A DNA stretch of 29,206 nt, taken from contig MLAK01000887.1 in assembly GCA_001839685.1 (NCBI GenBank), positions 21,858 to 51,063 of the forward strand, written 5' to 3'. The notes beneath the pieces are model-generated. The model had not been told where the DNA came from, ran no database searches, and saw only the letters and a list, made by a program, of their open reading frames with translations. Of the stretch, positions 8,781 through 18,165 are shown piece after piece. The position numbers and the translations under genes are program-made. The stretch comes from Tritrichomonas foetus (Eukaryota; Parabasalia; Tritrichomonadida; Tritrichomonadidae). Numbering within the stretch: position 1 is the stretch's first letter; every line of letters starts with the position of its first letter.

Positions 8781-11004
8781 ATGAAAAAACGCCCCAGACC
8801 TTCAGCAGCGCAGCCTATTTATAAACACCCGCGAAAATTAGCATCAACAAATAATTCCTCTCAATTACAACCAATCAATGACATAGATTCCCGAATATTA
8901 ATCGATAAACTATTGGACGAGCCAAATCTCAAAAAAATTTCTTATCAGAAATTAGCCCAACTTCTAGAAATTACCCCAGCTTATCAAAGCCAATGCATCA
9001 AACAGCGAAATTATGCAAAAGCAAAACAAATACAAGATCTAACTTTAATTTTGAAAGAAGAACTTTCGTGCCAAAACAAATTACTCACAAACTTTAATGA
9101 AAAAAGTGAAAAAGCGAAAGATTTCGCCGATACAACTCTCGAAAAGTATGGATTAGAAAAATTAAATATTGTTTCATTTTATCATCTTGTTAGCGGAATA
9201 GATTCTTTTATAATAAAATTTTTATTATACCTCTGCATTATGACCAGAAGTTAACACATCAATTCTAAATTCACCTTTGGAATTGACCTAACTTGGGAGT
9301 TATCTTTTTAACAGGCACTATACTCCTTTTTCAAGATTGGTAGTAATTCAGAGTATAATTAAAGTCTATATTGGTTAAATTATGTGGCATAATTTGTGTC
9401 ATCATTTCTGGGAAAAATGAAACATATTTGATTTTGAATAATTTTTCAATCAACTAACACTCAGTGAATTTGTTAAGTTTCCTGGTCTAGAATCACAAAT
9501 TTCTAAATTTGATAATGAAACTGAACAAAAGAAATCGCAAATTGAAAATCGTCATAAACAAATTTTCGAAAGTTTTGATGATATGTGGACAAATAAACTA
9601 TCAAAAAATTATGGCGGGGAATCACATAAATTGAGAACACTCAGAAAAAGTGAAAAAGAATTTACTTCTGAAGGTGATCATGCAAGGGCGGCTTATGTAA
9701 AAAATGAAATAAATAAATTAGAAGAGATTGAAAGGCAAAATGCTCAACAAAATTATGAGAAAGATTATAAAAATGCAAAAGAAAAACTTCAATTTAAATT
9801 TCAAAATGAAATGAGACAATTTATGAGAGAAAGAACTCTTCAACGTAACATGATAATTGGACGAGTGAATAAAACCGTTTTAATAACAAAGCCAAAACCA
9901 ACAACCTCAGCTAGACCAATTTCACAATTAAGTGGCTATTTATTTGATCAAAAAACACAATCACAAAGGAATAGGAATCGAACAAATTACTCCACAACTA
10001 TATTCAATCAGCCAAATCAATTGCATCATGATGAATCTTTCACTAGTCAAACAGAATCAAATCAAAATGATTCCGAAACTTCACAAAAAGAATGTAATTG
10101 TGACAACAATAATCATGAAATAGAACCAAACTTAGCAGAAAATCACGAATTTGAAGGAATGTTTATTGATGATGATGTTAGTACTTGTGTGGGAGAAATA
10201 AACAATAACCAAAATGGTTCAAATAATTCAGATGTTCAAATTAAATCAAGAAGTATTTCTAGTTTTGATGATAAACTTCATAACACACCAAATGACACAA
10301 GTAAAAGTGAAACTGATATCAATCACAGCAATTCTAAAATAGAAGAAGAATACTATGAATACTATGATGATTCAGTAGAAAGTACAATACATAATGAGAC
10401 TGAAAATGAAAATGATGATGAAAAAGATAGAAATATTGATGAAAATCAAAGATTTGAAAACCATTCTGAAAATGAACTTGATAATTTTGAACTAAATGTT
10501 TCATCAGATGATTCATTTATTACAAAAAATAAAAATAATCATATTGATGAAAACACTAGTGAAACTACAAAAGAAGATGGGGAAATAAGTATCCCATTTG
10601 ATATTGATGAATCAAAAGAGAAATTCACTGAAATTAAAGAACGTGCTATTATTTTAGGTTTCAATTATCAGTCCGATGAAATTGAGAGTGGTGAAGTTGA
10701 AGATGGTGAACTGGTGCCTTTTGAATCCCTGTCACAGGAAGAGATGAGTGAAAATACTCTTATTACAAAAAACGAAGAAGGCCAAATTCCGAATAAAAAT
10801 TCTTCTACAGAATTGGAATATTCTACAATATCCAGTTCAGAAAAATCTACTAAAGATGATTCACCTAAAGATGATTCTACTAAAGAAGATTCACCTAAAG
10901 ATGATTCTACTAAAGAAGATTCTACTAAAGAAGATTCACCTAAAGAATATACAAATAAAGAAGACTCAAATAAAGAAGATTCCTCAAACGGATTGTCTGC
11001 TTGA
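8781..11004 (+). CDS. Two-exon gene: helical N-terminal half, acidic repeat-bearing C-terminal half
   Basis: Proposed join is 8781-9145 plus 9465-11004, giving 634 aa. Exon 1 starts at ATG 8781 (MKKRPRPSAAQ), with a basic N-terminus and charged helices (NYAKAKQIQDL, NEKSEKAKDFADTTLE). Exon 2 continues the same helical character (KFDNETEQKKSQIENRHKQI, then KLRTLRKSEKEF and FKFQNEMRQFMRERTLQRNM). From about residue 260 the protein is low-complexity and very acidic, rich in Asn, Ser, Glu and Asp, and ends in tandem five-residue units of the type STKED/SPKDD. The A-R-AYV-K-E pattern resembles alpha-helical proteins I recall as common in trichomonads, but I cannot assign a function. Without splicing the first frame stops at 9252 and the second lacks a suitable early ATG. 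The spliced phase and the consensus 3' signal both support the join. Confidence 0.72.
9146..9464 (+). other. Spliceosomal intron, 319 nt
   Basis: Begins GTATGG (9146) and ends ACTAACACTCAG (9453-9464), one base away from the trichomonad ACTAACACACAG signal in which branch point and acceptor are adjacent. It interrupts a codon after its second base (AA|T). Of the three GT donors I found between here and the exon 1 stop codon, this is the only one in the right phase. The donor's last base differs from the usual GTATGT. The intron contains in-frame stops. Confidence 0.7.
10845..10990 (+). repeat. Coding 15-bp tandem repeat (Ser-Thr/Pro-Lys-Glu/Asp-Asp)
   Basis: About nine imperfect 15-bp units of the form TCA/T-CCT/ACT-AAA-GAT/A-GAT encode the C-terminal acidic repeats of the two-exon gene. 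Units differ at the second codon (Pro or Thr) and fourth codon (Asp or Glu), and the last ones drift (KEYTN, KEDSN). Length variation between strains is likely. Confidence 0.85.
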
Positions 11005-11805
11005 TTTTCGGATAATACTTATGTTGTTTTGTAAATTTATATGTTTCTTAGTTATTTATATCTTGTTTAAATGATCATCAAGTAAAATCAGATAATGACA
11101 ATAGAAAATCAATGAATTAAGGCCAATATTGTGAATCAAATAACGGAATTAGAACGAATGAAACTCAGCATATTTTAACATTGGCATAAACAACAGTATT
11201 ATATATGAAAACAGTAACAACAATAGACTTTATTCCGGAAACCATCGAGATATGATGTAACCAAATGTATGTATATAATTCAAAAAGTGGGTTTGGGGAA
11301 AACTCAAATATCTTTTTATTTATTTCACAGATTTTTCTGAAAATGAAGATACTGTAATAAGAACATTCAATGATTCTAAAATAAGAATAATTGAAAAGAT
11401 AAAGAATAATATTTAAATTAATAATTTAATATTATTATCATATAGGAAAAAAATGTGATTAAAAACATTTTCATATAATTTTTCTGTTCATTGATACTAT
11501 TCGAGATTGTATTCAATCACCAATATGAAAGTAAACATGTCTTTATTAAATTTTCATCAAGTTATAGAAATCAGAAACTTATTTCCAGGAAATTTCTGCA
11601 GAATGAACGAATATTTGTGCCAAGAGATGAAAGGAAAGCTCTTGTTCATCTACTAATTCGACCTTTGATTGGGCTTTGGCAATACATATTTCTCTGAGAG
11701 ATGATGCCTAATTCATATTCATCAAGAAAAATTTATTTATCGTATCATACAAAATATTTTACGCCATTCAAATGTACAAGTAAGGAAAGCAATTTTCTAA
11801 AAATC

Positions 11806-11944
11806 TGATAACGGTGAAGAATTTGGCGAAAAAATCTTTGATAGTATTTATCTCCCATAATGAAAATAAAATTTTGCAAAAGCTAAGCAAAATAAGACGA
11901 TAGAGGAGTTTCATACATTCCTCAATAATTCTTCACCGTTATCA
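11806..11944. repeat. Inverted repeat with 18-bp perfect arms, 139 bp overall
   Basis: TGATAACGGTGAAGAATT at 11806-11823 is the exact reverse complement of AATTCTTCACCGTTATCA at 11927-11944, with 103 bp between. The base just outside and just inside each arm does not pair, so the arms have sharp limits. I see no flanking target duplication. The right arm lies within degraded coding-like sequence. It could be a small non-autonomous element, a local inverted duplication, or the stem of a structured RNA. Confidence 0.7.
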
Positions 11945-12312
11945 ACAACTATTCTTGATTGGCATGGATAACTACAAACAGTATTTCGGAGGTGATCAGC
12001 GCATGCTTGACTCTTTTGATATCAAATTCGAGTTTTGTCGTCGATGTAAATTTCGAAAGAAACGATATAATTTACTGCATAAACAACAGTTGTATTGATT
12101 TCTTTTGCTATGATGATGCTTCGAATGGAACTTCTTCGTAGTAACTGTCATGAAATAAGAACGATTCAAACTTCAAAAAGTTGATGCAATGGTCATTAGC
12201 CAATATCGGCATTGGAACCCATGCTCAATTTGGCGTTGCTGTTTTTGCTCGCTGGACAAACGGATTACATCTGTAAGGGGAAAACATCACCGTATTGAAT
12301 CTGATCGACTAA
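11880..12312 (+). pseudogene. Decayed gene, possibly with a Tudor-like end
   Basis: Plus-strand pieces read like protein but are interrupted. One frame gives KTIEEFHTFLNNSSPLSTT and ends LDWHG then TAA. The last piece gives GIGTHAQFGVAVFARWTNGL, then HL, a TAA stop at 12274-12276, and in the same frame GENITVLNLID followed by TAA at 12310-12312. The ARWTNGL segment resembles the ARWTDGL strand of the Tudor domain in PHF1/MTF2-type proteins; that similarity is short and unproven. GC content is higher than in the flanks, as expected for former coding DNA. No start codon or continuous frame remains. Confidence 0.45.
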
Positions 12313-12388
12313 ATAAATATTCAAAAAATCACTCAAATCGATATATAAAAATGGTTACATTTTAGTCAAAATTTATCATTTTTTTCTC

Positions 12389-12868
12389 ATGATGAAAGCA
12401 TACTTTGCCTGTGGATGTTTCTGGGGTGCACAATACTATTTCGAGAAAGCTAAGGGCGTCAAATCCACAACTGTTGGCTACATGGGAGGCCATTTAAATA
12501 ATCCAACTTATTCAGATGTCAAAAAAGGAACGACAGGACACCTCGAAACTACAGAAGTTGAATACGATCCATCAGTCATCAGCTATGAAAACTTAGTCAA
12601 ATATTTCTTCGAAATTCACGATTTTTCTCAAGAGAACGGCCAAGGACCAGATATTGGAAGCCAGTACCTCTCCGGCATTTTCACATCCAATCAAGACGAA
12701 ATTGACACCTGCAACAAAGTGATCGGCCTTCTGAAAAAGAAAGGACACAAAGTTGCAACAAAAGTGCTTCCTGGTGCCACTTTTTGGAAGGCTGAAGATT
12801 ACCACCAGCTTTATTATCAACATAAGGGACATGCACCATATTGCCATGTCCATAAGAAAATCTTCTAG
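12389..12868 (+). CDS. msrA: Peptide methionine-S-sulfoxide reductase MsrA
   Basis: A 159-aa complete MsrA that reduces the S-epimer of methionine sulfoxide in proteins and free Met, repairing oxidative damage. The active-site loop is CGCFWG with catalytic Cys10. Further family motifs in order are GYMGG, TGHLETTEVEYDP (with the conserved Glu), DIGSQYLSGIF and FWKAEDYHQLYY. Cys152 in the C-terminal PYCHVHKK is a likely resolving cysteine for thioredoxin recycling, and Cys8 beside the active-site Cys is unusual. It is predicted to be cytosolic, as there is no targeting peptide. Two consecutive ATG codons (12389, 12392) follow TTTTTCTC; either may be the start. An AATAAA lies at 12875-12880, 7 nt after the TAG. 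The gene is richer in G and C than its flanks, as are other coding regions here. A bacterial origin is possible but not shown. Confidence 0.97.
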   Translation: MMKAYFACGCFWGAQYYFEKAKGVKSTTVGYMGGHLNNPTYSDVKKGTTGHLETTEVEYDPSVISYENLVKYFFEIHDFSQENGQGPDIGSQYLSGIFTSNQDEIDTCNKVIGLLKKKGHKVATKVLPGATFWKAEDYHQLYYQHKGHAPYCHVHKKIF

Positions 12869-13276
12869 AGGTTGAATAAAGTTAAATCATTTTATTTTTC
12901 TTTCTATTCCTTTGAAATTTATTTATCGTTGTTGTGAGTTAGAACCCATCGTCAAAATTGAGAGAAGGATTGATTCTATTAATCATAAATTATGTGAATA
13001 TTTTGATTATTTCATGAACATGATTTGATCATAGTAGGGGTACCTAATAGGTATCACTGATCTAAGTTACGGTTATTTTCGGCCAATCATAATCTAGATT
13101 GATTATGTTTTAATATAGATATTGATTTGCTGTTTTTATTAAATTAGCATATAAAATACGAACAGCGTTACTGTGAACATTTAAGGCTAAATAGAACGTC
13201 AAATTACCGAAAAGTGTTCACGGTAAAACTGATCTCAACAAATCTCAAAGAAGAGTGATTCTTCGTGATTTATTGA
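12869..13276. other. Intergenic stretch with the promoter of the 13277 gene
   Basis: No open frame. It contains the msrA 3' flank (AATAAA at 12875-12880), a 10-bp palindrome AATCTAGATT near 13092, and the shared upstream motif at 13217-13234. Confidence 0.5.
13217..13234 (+). promoter_or_regulatory. Upstream motif TTCACGGTAAAACTGATC
   Basis: It starts 60 nt before the ATG at 13277 and is a 16/18 match, in the same orientation, to the motif starting 66 nt before the ATG at 6889. The sequences around the two copies are unrelated, which favours a conserved regulatory site over a duplicated region. Confidence 0.4.
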
Positions 13277-14527
13277 ATGCCAAGCTCGATTTTCTTTGTA
13301 TTCTTGGCTCAGACTTTTTCGATTATGAAAAAAGATTTTTTACCCACTCGACAGTCAATTGAATCACCAAATAGTTTTTCCAAATCCCATCAAAATATTA
13401 ATCAATTCCAGAATTTGAAGATTCCAGCAGCAAGTGAAATAAAAACCGGATCCAGAGATACTCGAAATGACTTTGGAAATGATGGAATTGCGCCAGCTAT
13501 CACTAATACAGAAATTATTAATCCGTCCACAGAAAATTTAGTTTCTGTACTTGTAATTGAAAAAGGTTCTCAATTTTCGTCATCAGATAAAAATCCTGAT
13601 GTTATTGAACAAGTTTCCACTCAACAGCCTGTTGAAAACAATTTGTCAAACTCTGGTTTTGCCCCATCAGAAATCCCAAATGTGTCTTCCATTGTTCCAG
13701 GTCCATCATTAGATGGAGTAAACTCTGAACAATCAAATAAACAAGATGATTCTGATTCAAACGAACTAAAGGGTTCATCAGAAAACAAAATTACAGACCA
13801 AATTTCCCAAACTTTCATAAACGATAAAGATTTTATAATAAGTTCAGATTCTCATGGAGAGTCCAAAACAGAACTAGAAACATTAAATTTCACTGAATTA
13901 GATGACCAGACATACAAATCATCAATTAATCATCCTACTTCATCTTCTCCTTCTTTAAGTTACTCTCTCGACGAAACATTAAATGTTGGAAATCCCTCAA
14001 AATCGCACGAACAAACAATTTCCGACAAAGATGATTTTGATGAAACAAAGTCAGCAACTATGATCTCTTTACAATCTTGGACATCGACTCCACTTCCAAC
14101 ACATCCAAGCGATTTCCCATTCCTCTCTTCAGAATCATCAAATGAATATAGTGCCAGCTCTACAAAAACTAGTACTTCATTTGAAACAACAGAAATAATC
14201 AGCGAAATCTTTACGAAAACAAATTCTCACTCACCAGATATTTATCCATCACAGACACCATCGCCATCACAATCAATCAACGATATTGACAATGATGCTG
14301 ATATTGCTTTTTCAAGGCGTCCAACACCATCTGAAGAAGAAGAAGATCCATACCCGACTCAGCCCATTCCCTACATTGAAGTTGCCTACTTCATTATTTT
14401 TTTGTTCAGTATGATTCTAATTGTACTTTTGTGGCTTTTAATTCGTATCATCAAGAGAAATCGTTTATTGAGAGAAAATGAAGAAAGAACTGAAGAGCCA
14501 CTTCTTGTTCCAGCGGAATTCTTCTAA
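13277..14527 (+). CDS. Ser/Thr-rich type I membrane protein (mucin-like)
   Basis: A 416-aa protein. Residues 1-16 (MPSSIFFVFLAQTFSI) are hydrophobic and suit a signal peptide. The ectodomain to about residue 370 has essentially no cysteine and is rich in Ser, Thr, Asn, Pro, Asp and Glu, with dense Ser/Thr clusters, so heavy O-glycosylation is plausible. One membrane helix follows (about 372-393, YFIIFLFSMILIVLLWLLI). The cytosolic tail of about 25 residues starts with RIIKRNR and ends EEPLLVPAEFF. The EEPLL part resembles an acidic dileucine sorting signal but lacks the acidic residue at the strict -4 position. This is likely a cell-surface or endomembrane glycoprotein; no family recognised. 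The stop is followed at once by A, giving TAAA. A conserved motif lies 60 nt upstream and a hairpin 48 nt downstream. Confidence 0.78.
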   Translation: MPSSIFFVFLAQTFSIMKKDFLPTRQSIESPNSFSKSHQNINQFQNLKIPAASEIKTGSRDTRNDFGNDGIAPAITNTEIINPSTENLVSVLVIEKGSQFSSSDKNPDVIEQVSTQQPVENNLSNSGFAPSEIPNVSSIVPGPSLDGVNSEQSNKQDDSDSNELKGSSENKITDQISQTFINDKDFIISSDSHGESKTELETLNFTELDDQTYKSSINHPTSSSPSLSYSLDETLNVGNPSKSHEQTISDKDDFDETKSATMISLQSWTSTPLPTHPSDFPFLSSESSNEYSASSTKTSTSFETTEIISEIFTKTNSHSPDIYPSQTPSPSQSINDIDNDADIAFSRRPTPSEEEEDPYPTQPIPYIEVAYFIIFLFSMILIVLLWLLIRIIKRNRLLRENEERTEEPLLVPAEFF

Positions 14528-14574
14528 ACAATTGTTTTTTAAATAAAGATAAAAGAAAATGATTCATTTTTGAT

Positions 14575-14621
14575 CTAGAAGAAATATTCCTGTTGGAAAA
14601 TTGACAAGGAATTTCTTCTAG
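14575..14621. repeat. Hairpin with 11-bp perfect stem, 3' of the membrane-protein gene
   Basis: CTAGAAGAAAT (14575-14585) pairs perfectly with ATTTCTTCTAG (14611-14621). After a 2-nt bulge the stem continues with TCCT/AGGA, leaving a short A/T/G loop. It lies 48 nt past the TAA at 14527 and after AAATAAAG, so it may be just inside or just beyond the 3' UTR. A role in mRNA stability or 3' end formation is possible but inferred. Confidence 0.6.
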
Positions 14622-14915
14622 CTCATGACTTTTCTGTTGGTTTTAATGATTGAGAATTTTTGGTAGATCAGAAATAAAGAAAAAAAAAACTCAAATAACT
14701 ATTGAATAAAATTCTTATATGCATTATTTCATTAAAGAAAGCAGTGATATATCATGAGTCAAATGAATTTAAACAAATGAAAAAATTAAAACAAAGTATC
14801 AATTAATTAAAGGATGCATTTGAACTGGATGAAAGTCCTTTTGGATATCTTCAACAATAATCCATTCCTGTCAAAAAAGGGGTTACGAAAATTCCCAATG
14901 AACATTTTGAAATTA

Positions 14916-15299
14916 GCATTTGAGAATGCTTGTTTGATTTCATATTGAAACTCCAATGAAGCTATTCAAAACGTGTTATCTCTATATGGATTCTTTCTGA
15001 CACTTCCTTGAGGTTTTCTATCTGACGAAATTGTTGGTGGTGGTAAACAAAAAGAAAAAGATTGTCTAACATCAAATTTTTTGATCCATCTTTGTGGTAT
15101 ACTCAAATTTGACTGTCTTCGTCCTGTTCCCTACAGGAAACAAAGAAGGATGGACAAGGTACTCAATAACTTTATTTTTGATTGGGCTGAATTTATTCAT
15201 TGTCTAATTATGTTCAAATGTATATATGAGTGGAATTTGTTTATCGCGATAGAAATGAAGATATCAAATTTTCTAAATCATGAGACAAATGTCTGGTAA
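14916..15299 (+). pseudogene. Decayed gene fragment with two in-frame stops
   Basis: One plus-strand frame stays protein-like over 380 bp: AFENACLISY, TGA (14946-14948), NSNEAIQNVLSLYGFFLTLP, TGA (15009-15011), then GFLSDEIVGGGKQKEKDCL and an open run to 15299. Just upstream another frame gives DAFELDESPFGYLQQ and, after a TAA, KKGVTKIPNEHFEIS. The second piece faintly recalls BspA-like leucine-rich repeats, which is too weak to use. Frame changes plus stops indicate a dead gene. Confidence 0.42.
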
Positions 15300-15503
15300 A
15301 ATCGATTTCATTTATTTCCAAACTATTTATAAGTGTATATCGATGTCCTTTTTTCCATGGCACTGATTCTAAACTAATATAATAGAGTATCAAAAATTAA
15401 CGAAAAAAACAATAATATGAAAAGTTAATGAAAGATGAAAAATTTGCAAGAAAAACAACTTTAGCGCATATATATTGAATATCCATATGATGTGAATCAT
15501 TTC

Positions 15504-17261
15504 TTATGTATTTCTCTTCTTATCTGAATTTTTGATATCATGAGAAAATCGTTTTTGAATATTCTGAATTCGTGTGCTCCTTGAAATGATTCGAGGTGAG
15601 AGCAAAGACCTTTTACCATCCGTAGGTGCACTTTGTGGAATATCATCAGTACTTCCATTATCAGGGTGAGCTGTAACAATTGTGAGTTTATCTGGTCGCA
15701 TCTTTTCTTTCAAATTAATTTTCACACCATCTTTCATTTTCTCTATCAATTTATGTCGTCTCAGCATTTTATAGACGGCTGTAGCTTCAGTATGATTTCG
15801 CATGAAAAGGCAAACCTTCAAATTTCCGACATCAATTCCCATTTCAGTCATTCTTGTTACAATTTCTGGATCAATTACTTGATCGGAAATTGATGAACGT
15901 GAAAAACTTTGTGAAATGTTAGTATTTGAGAACGGCGATGTGAAATTTGAAGCGTTTAAGTTTTCCTTAATGAAATCGCACATTCTTTGGTATTCAGGTA
16001 AAGAAAACCAAGGATGTCTCTTGATCATTTCCAGCGTGATTCGATTTTCAGGCTGTTTGACAAGCATTTTCTTGATTAAATCGGAAAATTGTGACGAAAT
16101 AGTTGGTGGAAAATAAGGGTCTGAATAAACAATCTTTTGGAGAACATTTGAAACATTTTCATCATAAAATGGAAACTTGCCAGTAGCCAAATTATAAAGA
16201 AGAACGCCAGCACTCCAAATATCTACAGCTGAAGTGTATTTCTGTTTCTTTATTACTTCTGGTGGGATGTAATCTGTGTGTTAGTCAATAAAAAAAACTT
16301 TGGAAATTTTAATGAGAAACTATAAAAAATATGAAAAATGAAAAAAATTTAAGCAGAAATAAAACATTTGATTCATATTAAAACTGATTAAAAATACTAT
16401 TCCAATAAAAGTAAATTCTAAGCATAGATAAGGCCAACTTTTGTCTCAATCACTGTCGCAACAGAGATGCCTATAAATTGCAGTTAAAACAAAAAACTGG
16501 CGAATTTCTGTTTGTTCAAAATCAAAAAAATGTTATTCAAAGTAAAATCTCTGTTTGGTGAAAATGAGAATAAAATTTGATTTAAATGAGTTACTTCATA
16601 AAAAAATTTCTATTTCTTTGAATCTCCAGGATTTTTTTTTCATAGTGAATAAAATGAAATAATTATTTTCTTAATAAATGAATCAAAATGAAGTTCTTTC
16701 TGCTTAAAATTTCTTATAATTTCCCAAAAAAATCTTCCAAAGAAGAAACAAACACGCTGAGCCGCAGGCTGTTTTCAAATTTGGATTCTCTAATGTAAAA
16801 CAATTACTAAGTCCGTAGTCGATCAATCGAATATTGTTATACTTATCAAGCATTATATTTTCTGCCTTCAAATCTCTGTGAGCTATTCGTAATTCTTCGT
16901 GGAGATATTCGAGAACGGCGATGAGCTGAATGAAAATACGTTTGGCTGTATATTCGTCGGTCGGCTTCTGGAGGGAAATGAGGTCACCATTTGGAACGAA
17001 TTCCATGACCAAATAATGATTTATCGCATCTTCGATCACTTGAAAGAACTGTGGAACGAAAGGATGGTCGATTCGTTGAAGCAAACTAACCTCGCGAGAA
17101 AATCGAAGGCGGGCTTCGTCCCTGTCGAGCTGGTTTTTGGGAATAATCTTAATGGCGACGTCAGTGTGGAATTTTTCGTGTATTGCACGATAAACAACCC
17201 CATAGGTACCTTTTCCTAGGTTTTTTTCGAGTATATAAGGGCCGATTTGGGATGGGATCAT
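15504..17261 (-). CDS. CAMK/AMPK-like Ser/Thr protein kinase, two exons
   Basis: Proposed join on the minus strand is 17261-16754 plus 16273-15504, giving 425 aa. Exon 1 holds the N-lobe and catalytic loop: glycine loop GKGTYG (16-21), VAIK with Lys38, helix-C Glu57, HRDLKAEN (128-135) and DYG (148-150) in place of the usual DFG, then CGSA. Exon 2 resumes with YIPPE, the APE-motif equivalent, then VDIWSAGVLLYNLATGKFPF and the rest of the C-lobe (MLVKQPENRITLEMIKRHPWF). A UBA-like helical segment (EIVTRMTEMGIDVGNLKVCL), as in AMPK/MARK-type kinases, precedes a basic polar tail. All residues for catalysis are present. The start is the first ATG in frame, at 17261 (MIPSQIGPYILE). It is likely a cytosolic regulatory kinase; the specific pathway is unknown. 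Unspliced, exon 1 would end in junk just before the APE motif. Confidence 0.93.
16274..16753 (-). other. Spliceosomal intron, 480 nt, within the kinase gene
   Basis: On the minus strand it begins GTTTGT (16753-16748) and ends ACTAACACACAG (16285-16274), the exact trichomonad acceptor signal. Splicing joins T to AT to make a Tyr codon and gives CGSAYYIPPE across the junction, as expected for the activation-loop/APE region of a kinase. An alternative GT two bases upstream would break the frame. The donor differs from the common GTATGT. Confidence 0.9.
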
Positions 17262-18165
17262 CAAGTGGAGGGTGTTGAAAAGATTATTTTTCTCCTGTCC
17301 TTTTTTGTAAAGGGAAAATATTTGAGTTAAAATTTCTATTTTTAAATGGCTGCTTATAAACCCCACGACTATTTAAAGATAGAAAAAGCTTGCGTCAATT
17401 CAGATTGAGAATGGAAATAATCAATATTCTATTTTCCATAAATTTCGAGGTTTCAACGATATTTCTAAGATCAAGATTGTATTTAATTGAAATAAATATA
17501 TTTATAGTAAGATAAAAGAATTAAATTATGGAGAAAAATCAAGTAATAAAGAAATAAATAATCACTATTTCTATCGACATAAAAAATTATTTATCTGAAA
17601 ATTGATTGAAGTATTGCAATTTTATTGAAAGGGTTTGGAATAATTCTATTCATCAAATTTTTCTGAAATATCATTGAAACGTTATTGAAAAAGCTGACGA
17701 AAAACGAAAAACAGGATTTCGTGATATTTTTGAAATATCGAGATTTTAAGGTTTGTTCATGAGACCCAATTCATTATTAGAGTGCTATTAATGAGAATCA
17801 ATAATATATGAAGAAAAAAGAAATATGATAATCACCATTGATGAATTCATGTAGTGTGTGCTCAGGTCGGTTAATCCAGTTTTTCTTTGAATCATTTCAT
17901 TTCAATCACATCTTCATATCAAGGAAACGATATTGAAAACTAATAAAAACAAAATCAGATATTTGTATTCAATTTTGAATAGTTGTTACTCCTGTGAGAT
18001 TCCTTCTGTTTGGTAAGTTTGATGAGTTTTGTGTTCTAATGGAATGTATATTATTAAGAAAGGAATTTTTGATGAAGGAGAAAAACTAAGTTATAATATT
18101 TTTTCAATATTTATCTGGTCAATAAACCTTGAAAAAGTGAAAATATTCAAAGTGAACAAATTCTC
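17262..18165. other. Gene-free stretch between divergent genes
   Basis: About 900 bp separating the kinase (-) from the saposin-like gene (+). The first part upstream of the kinase ATG stays open but has no ATG; I take it as 5' flank, with TTTCAACACC about 20 nt before the start as a possible initiator-like site. The rest is AT-rich, with no RNA gene or strong repeat seen. Confidence 0.5.

Larger units (their letters stand above)
11005..12388. other. 1.4-kb stretch with degraded coding-like sequence
   Basis: No intact gene. From 11005 to about 11490 I see only AT-rich DNA. From about 11490 to 12312 short plus-strand frames with protein-like composition alternate and are cut by stops; the clearest part is listed as a pseudogene at 11880-12312. 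An 18-bp perfect inverted repeat lies at 11806-11944. The last 75 bp should hold the msrA promoter. Confidence 0.5.
14528..15503. other. Stretch with a 3' hairpin and a decayed gene
   Basis: No intact gene. It contains a strong hairpin (14575-14621) just past the membrane-protein gene and a plus-strand pseudogene fragment (14916-15299), both listed separately. The last 200 bp are the 3' flank of the converging kinase gene. Confidence 0.5.

Noticed and set aside
10845..10990. Tandem units considered as a CRISPR-like array
   Set aside because: Units are contiguous 15-bp coding repeats without spacers, in frame with the upstream protein.
11491..11697. 68-codon plus-strand open frame
   Set aside because: It begins with TTG, not ATG, has no recognisable content and lies in degraded DNA; treated as part of the decayed stretch.
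14501..14527. Acidic dileucine sorting signal in the membrane-protein tail
   Set aside because: EEPLL lacks the acidic residue at the -4 position of the strict motif, so it is noted only as a resemblance.
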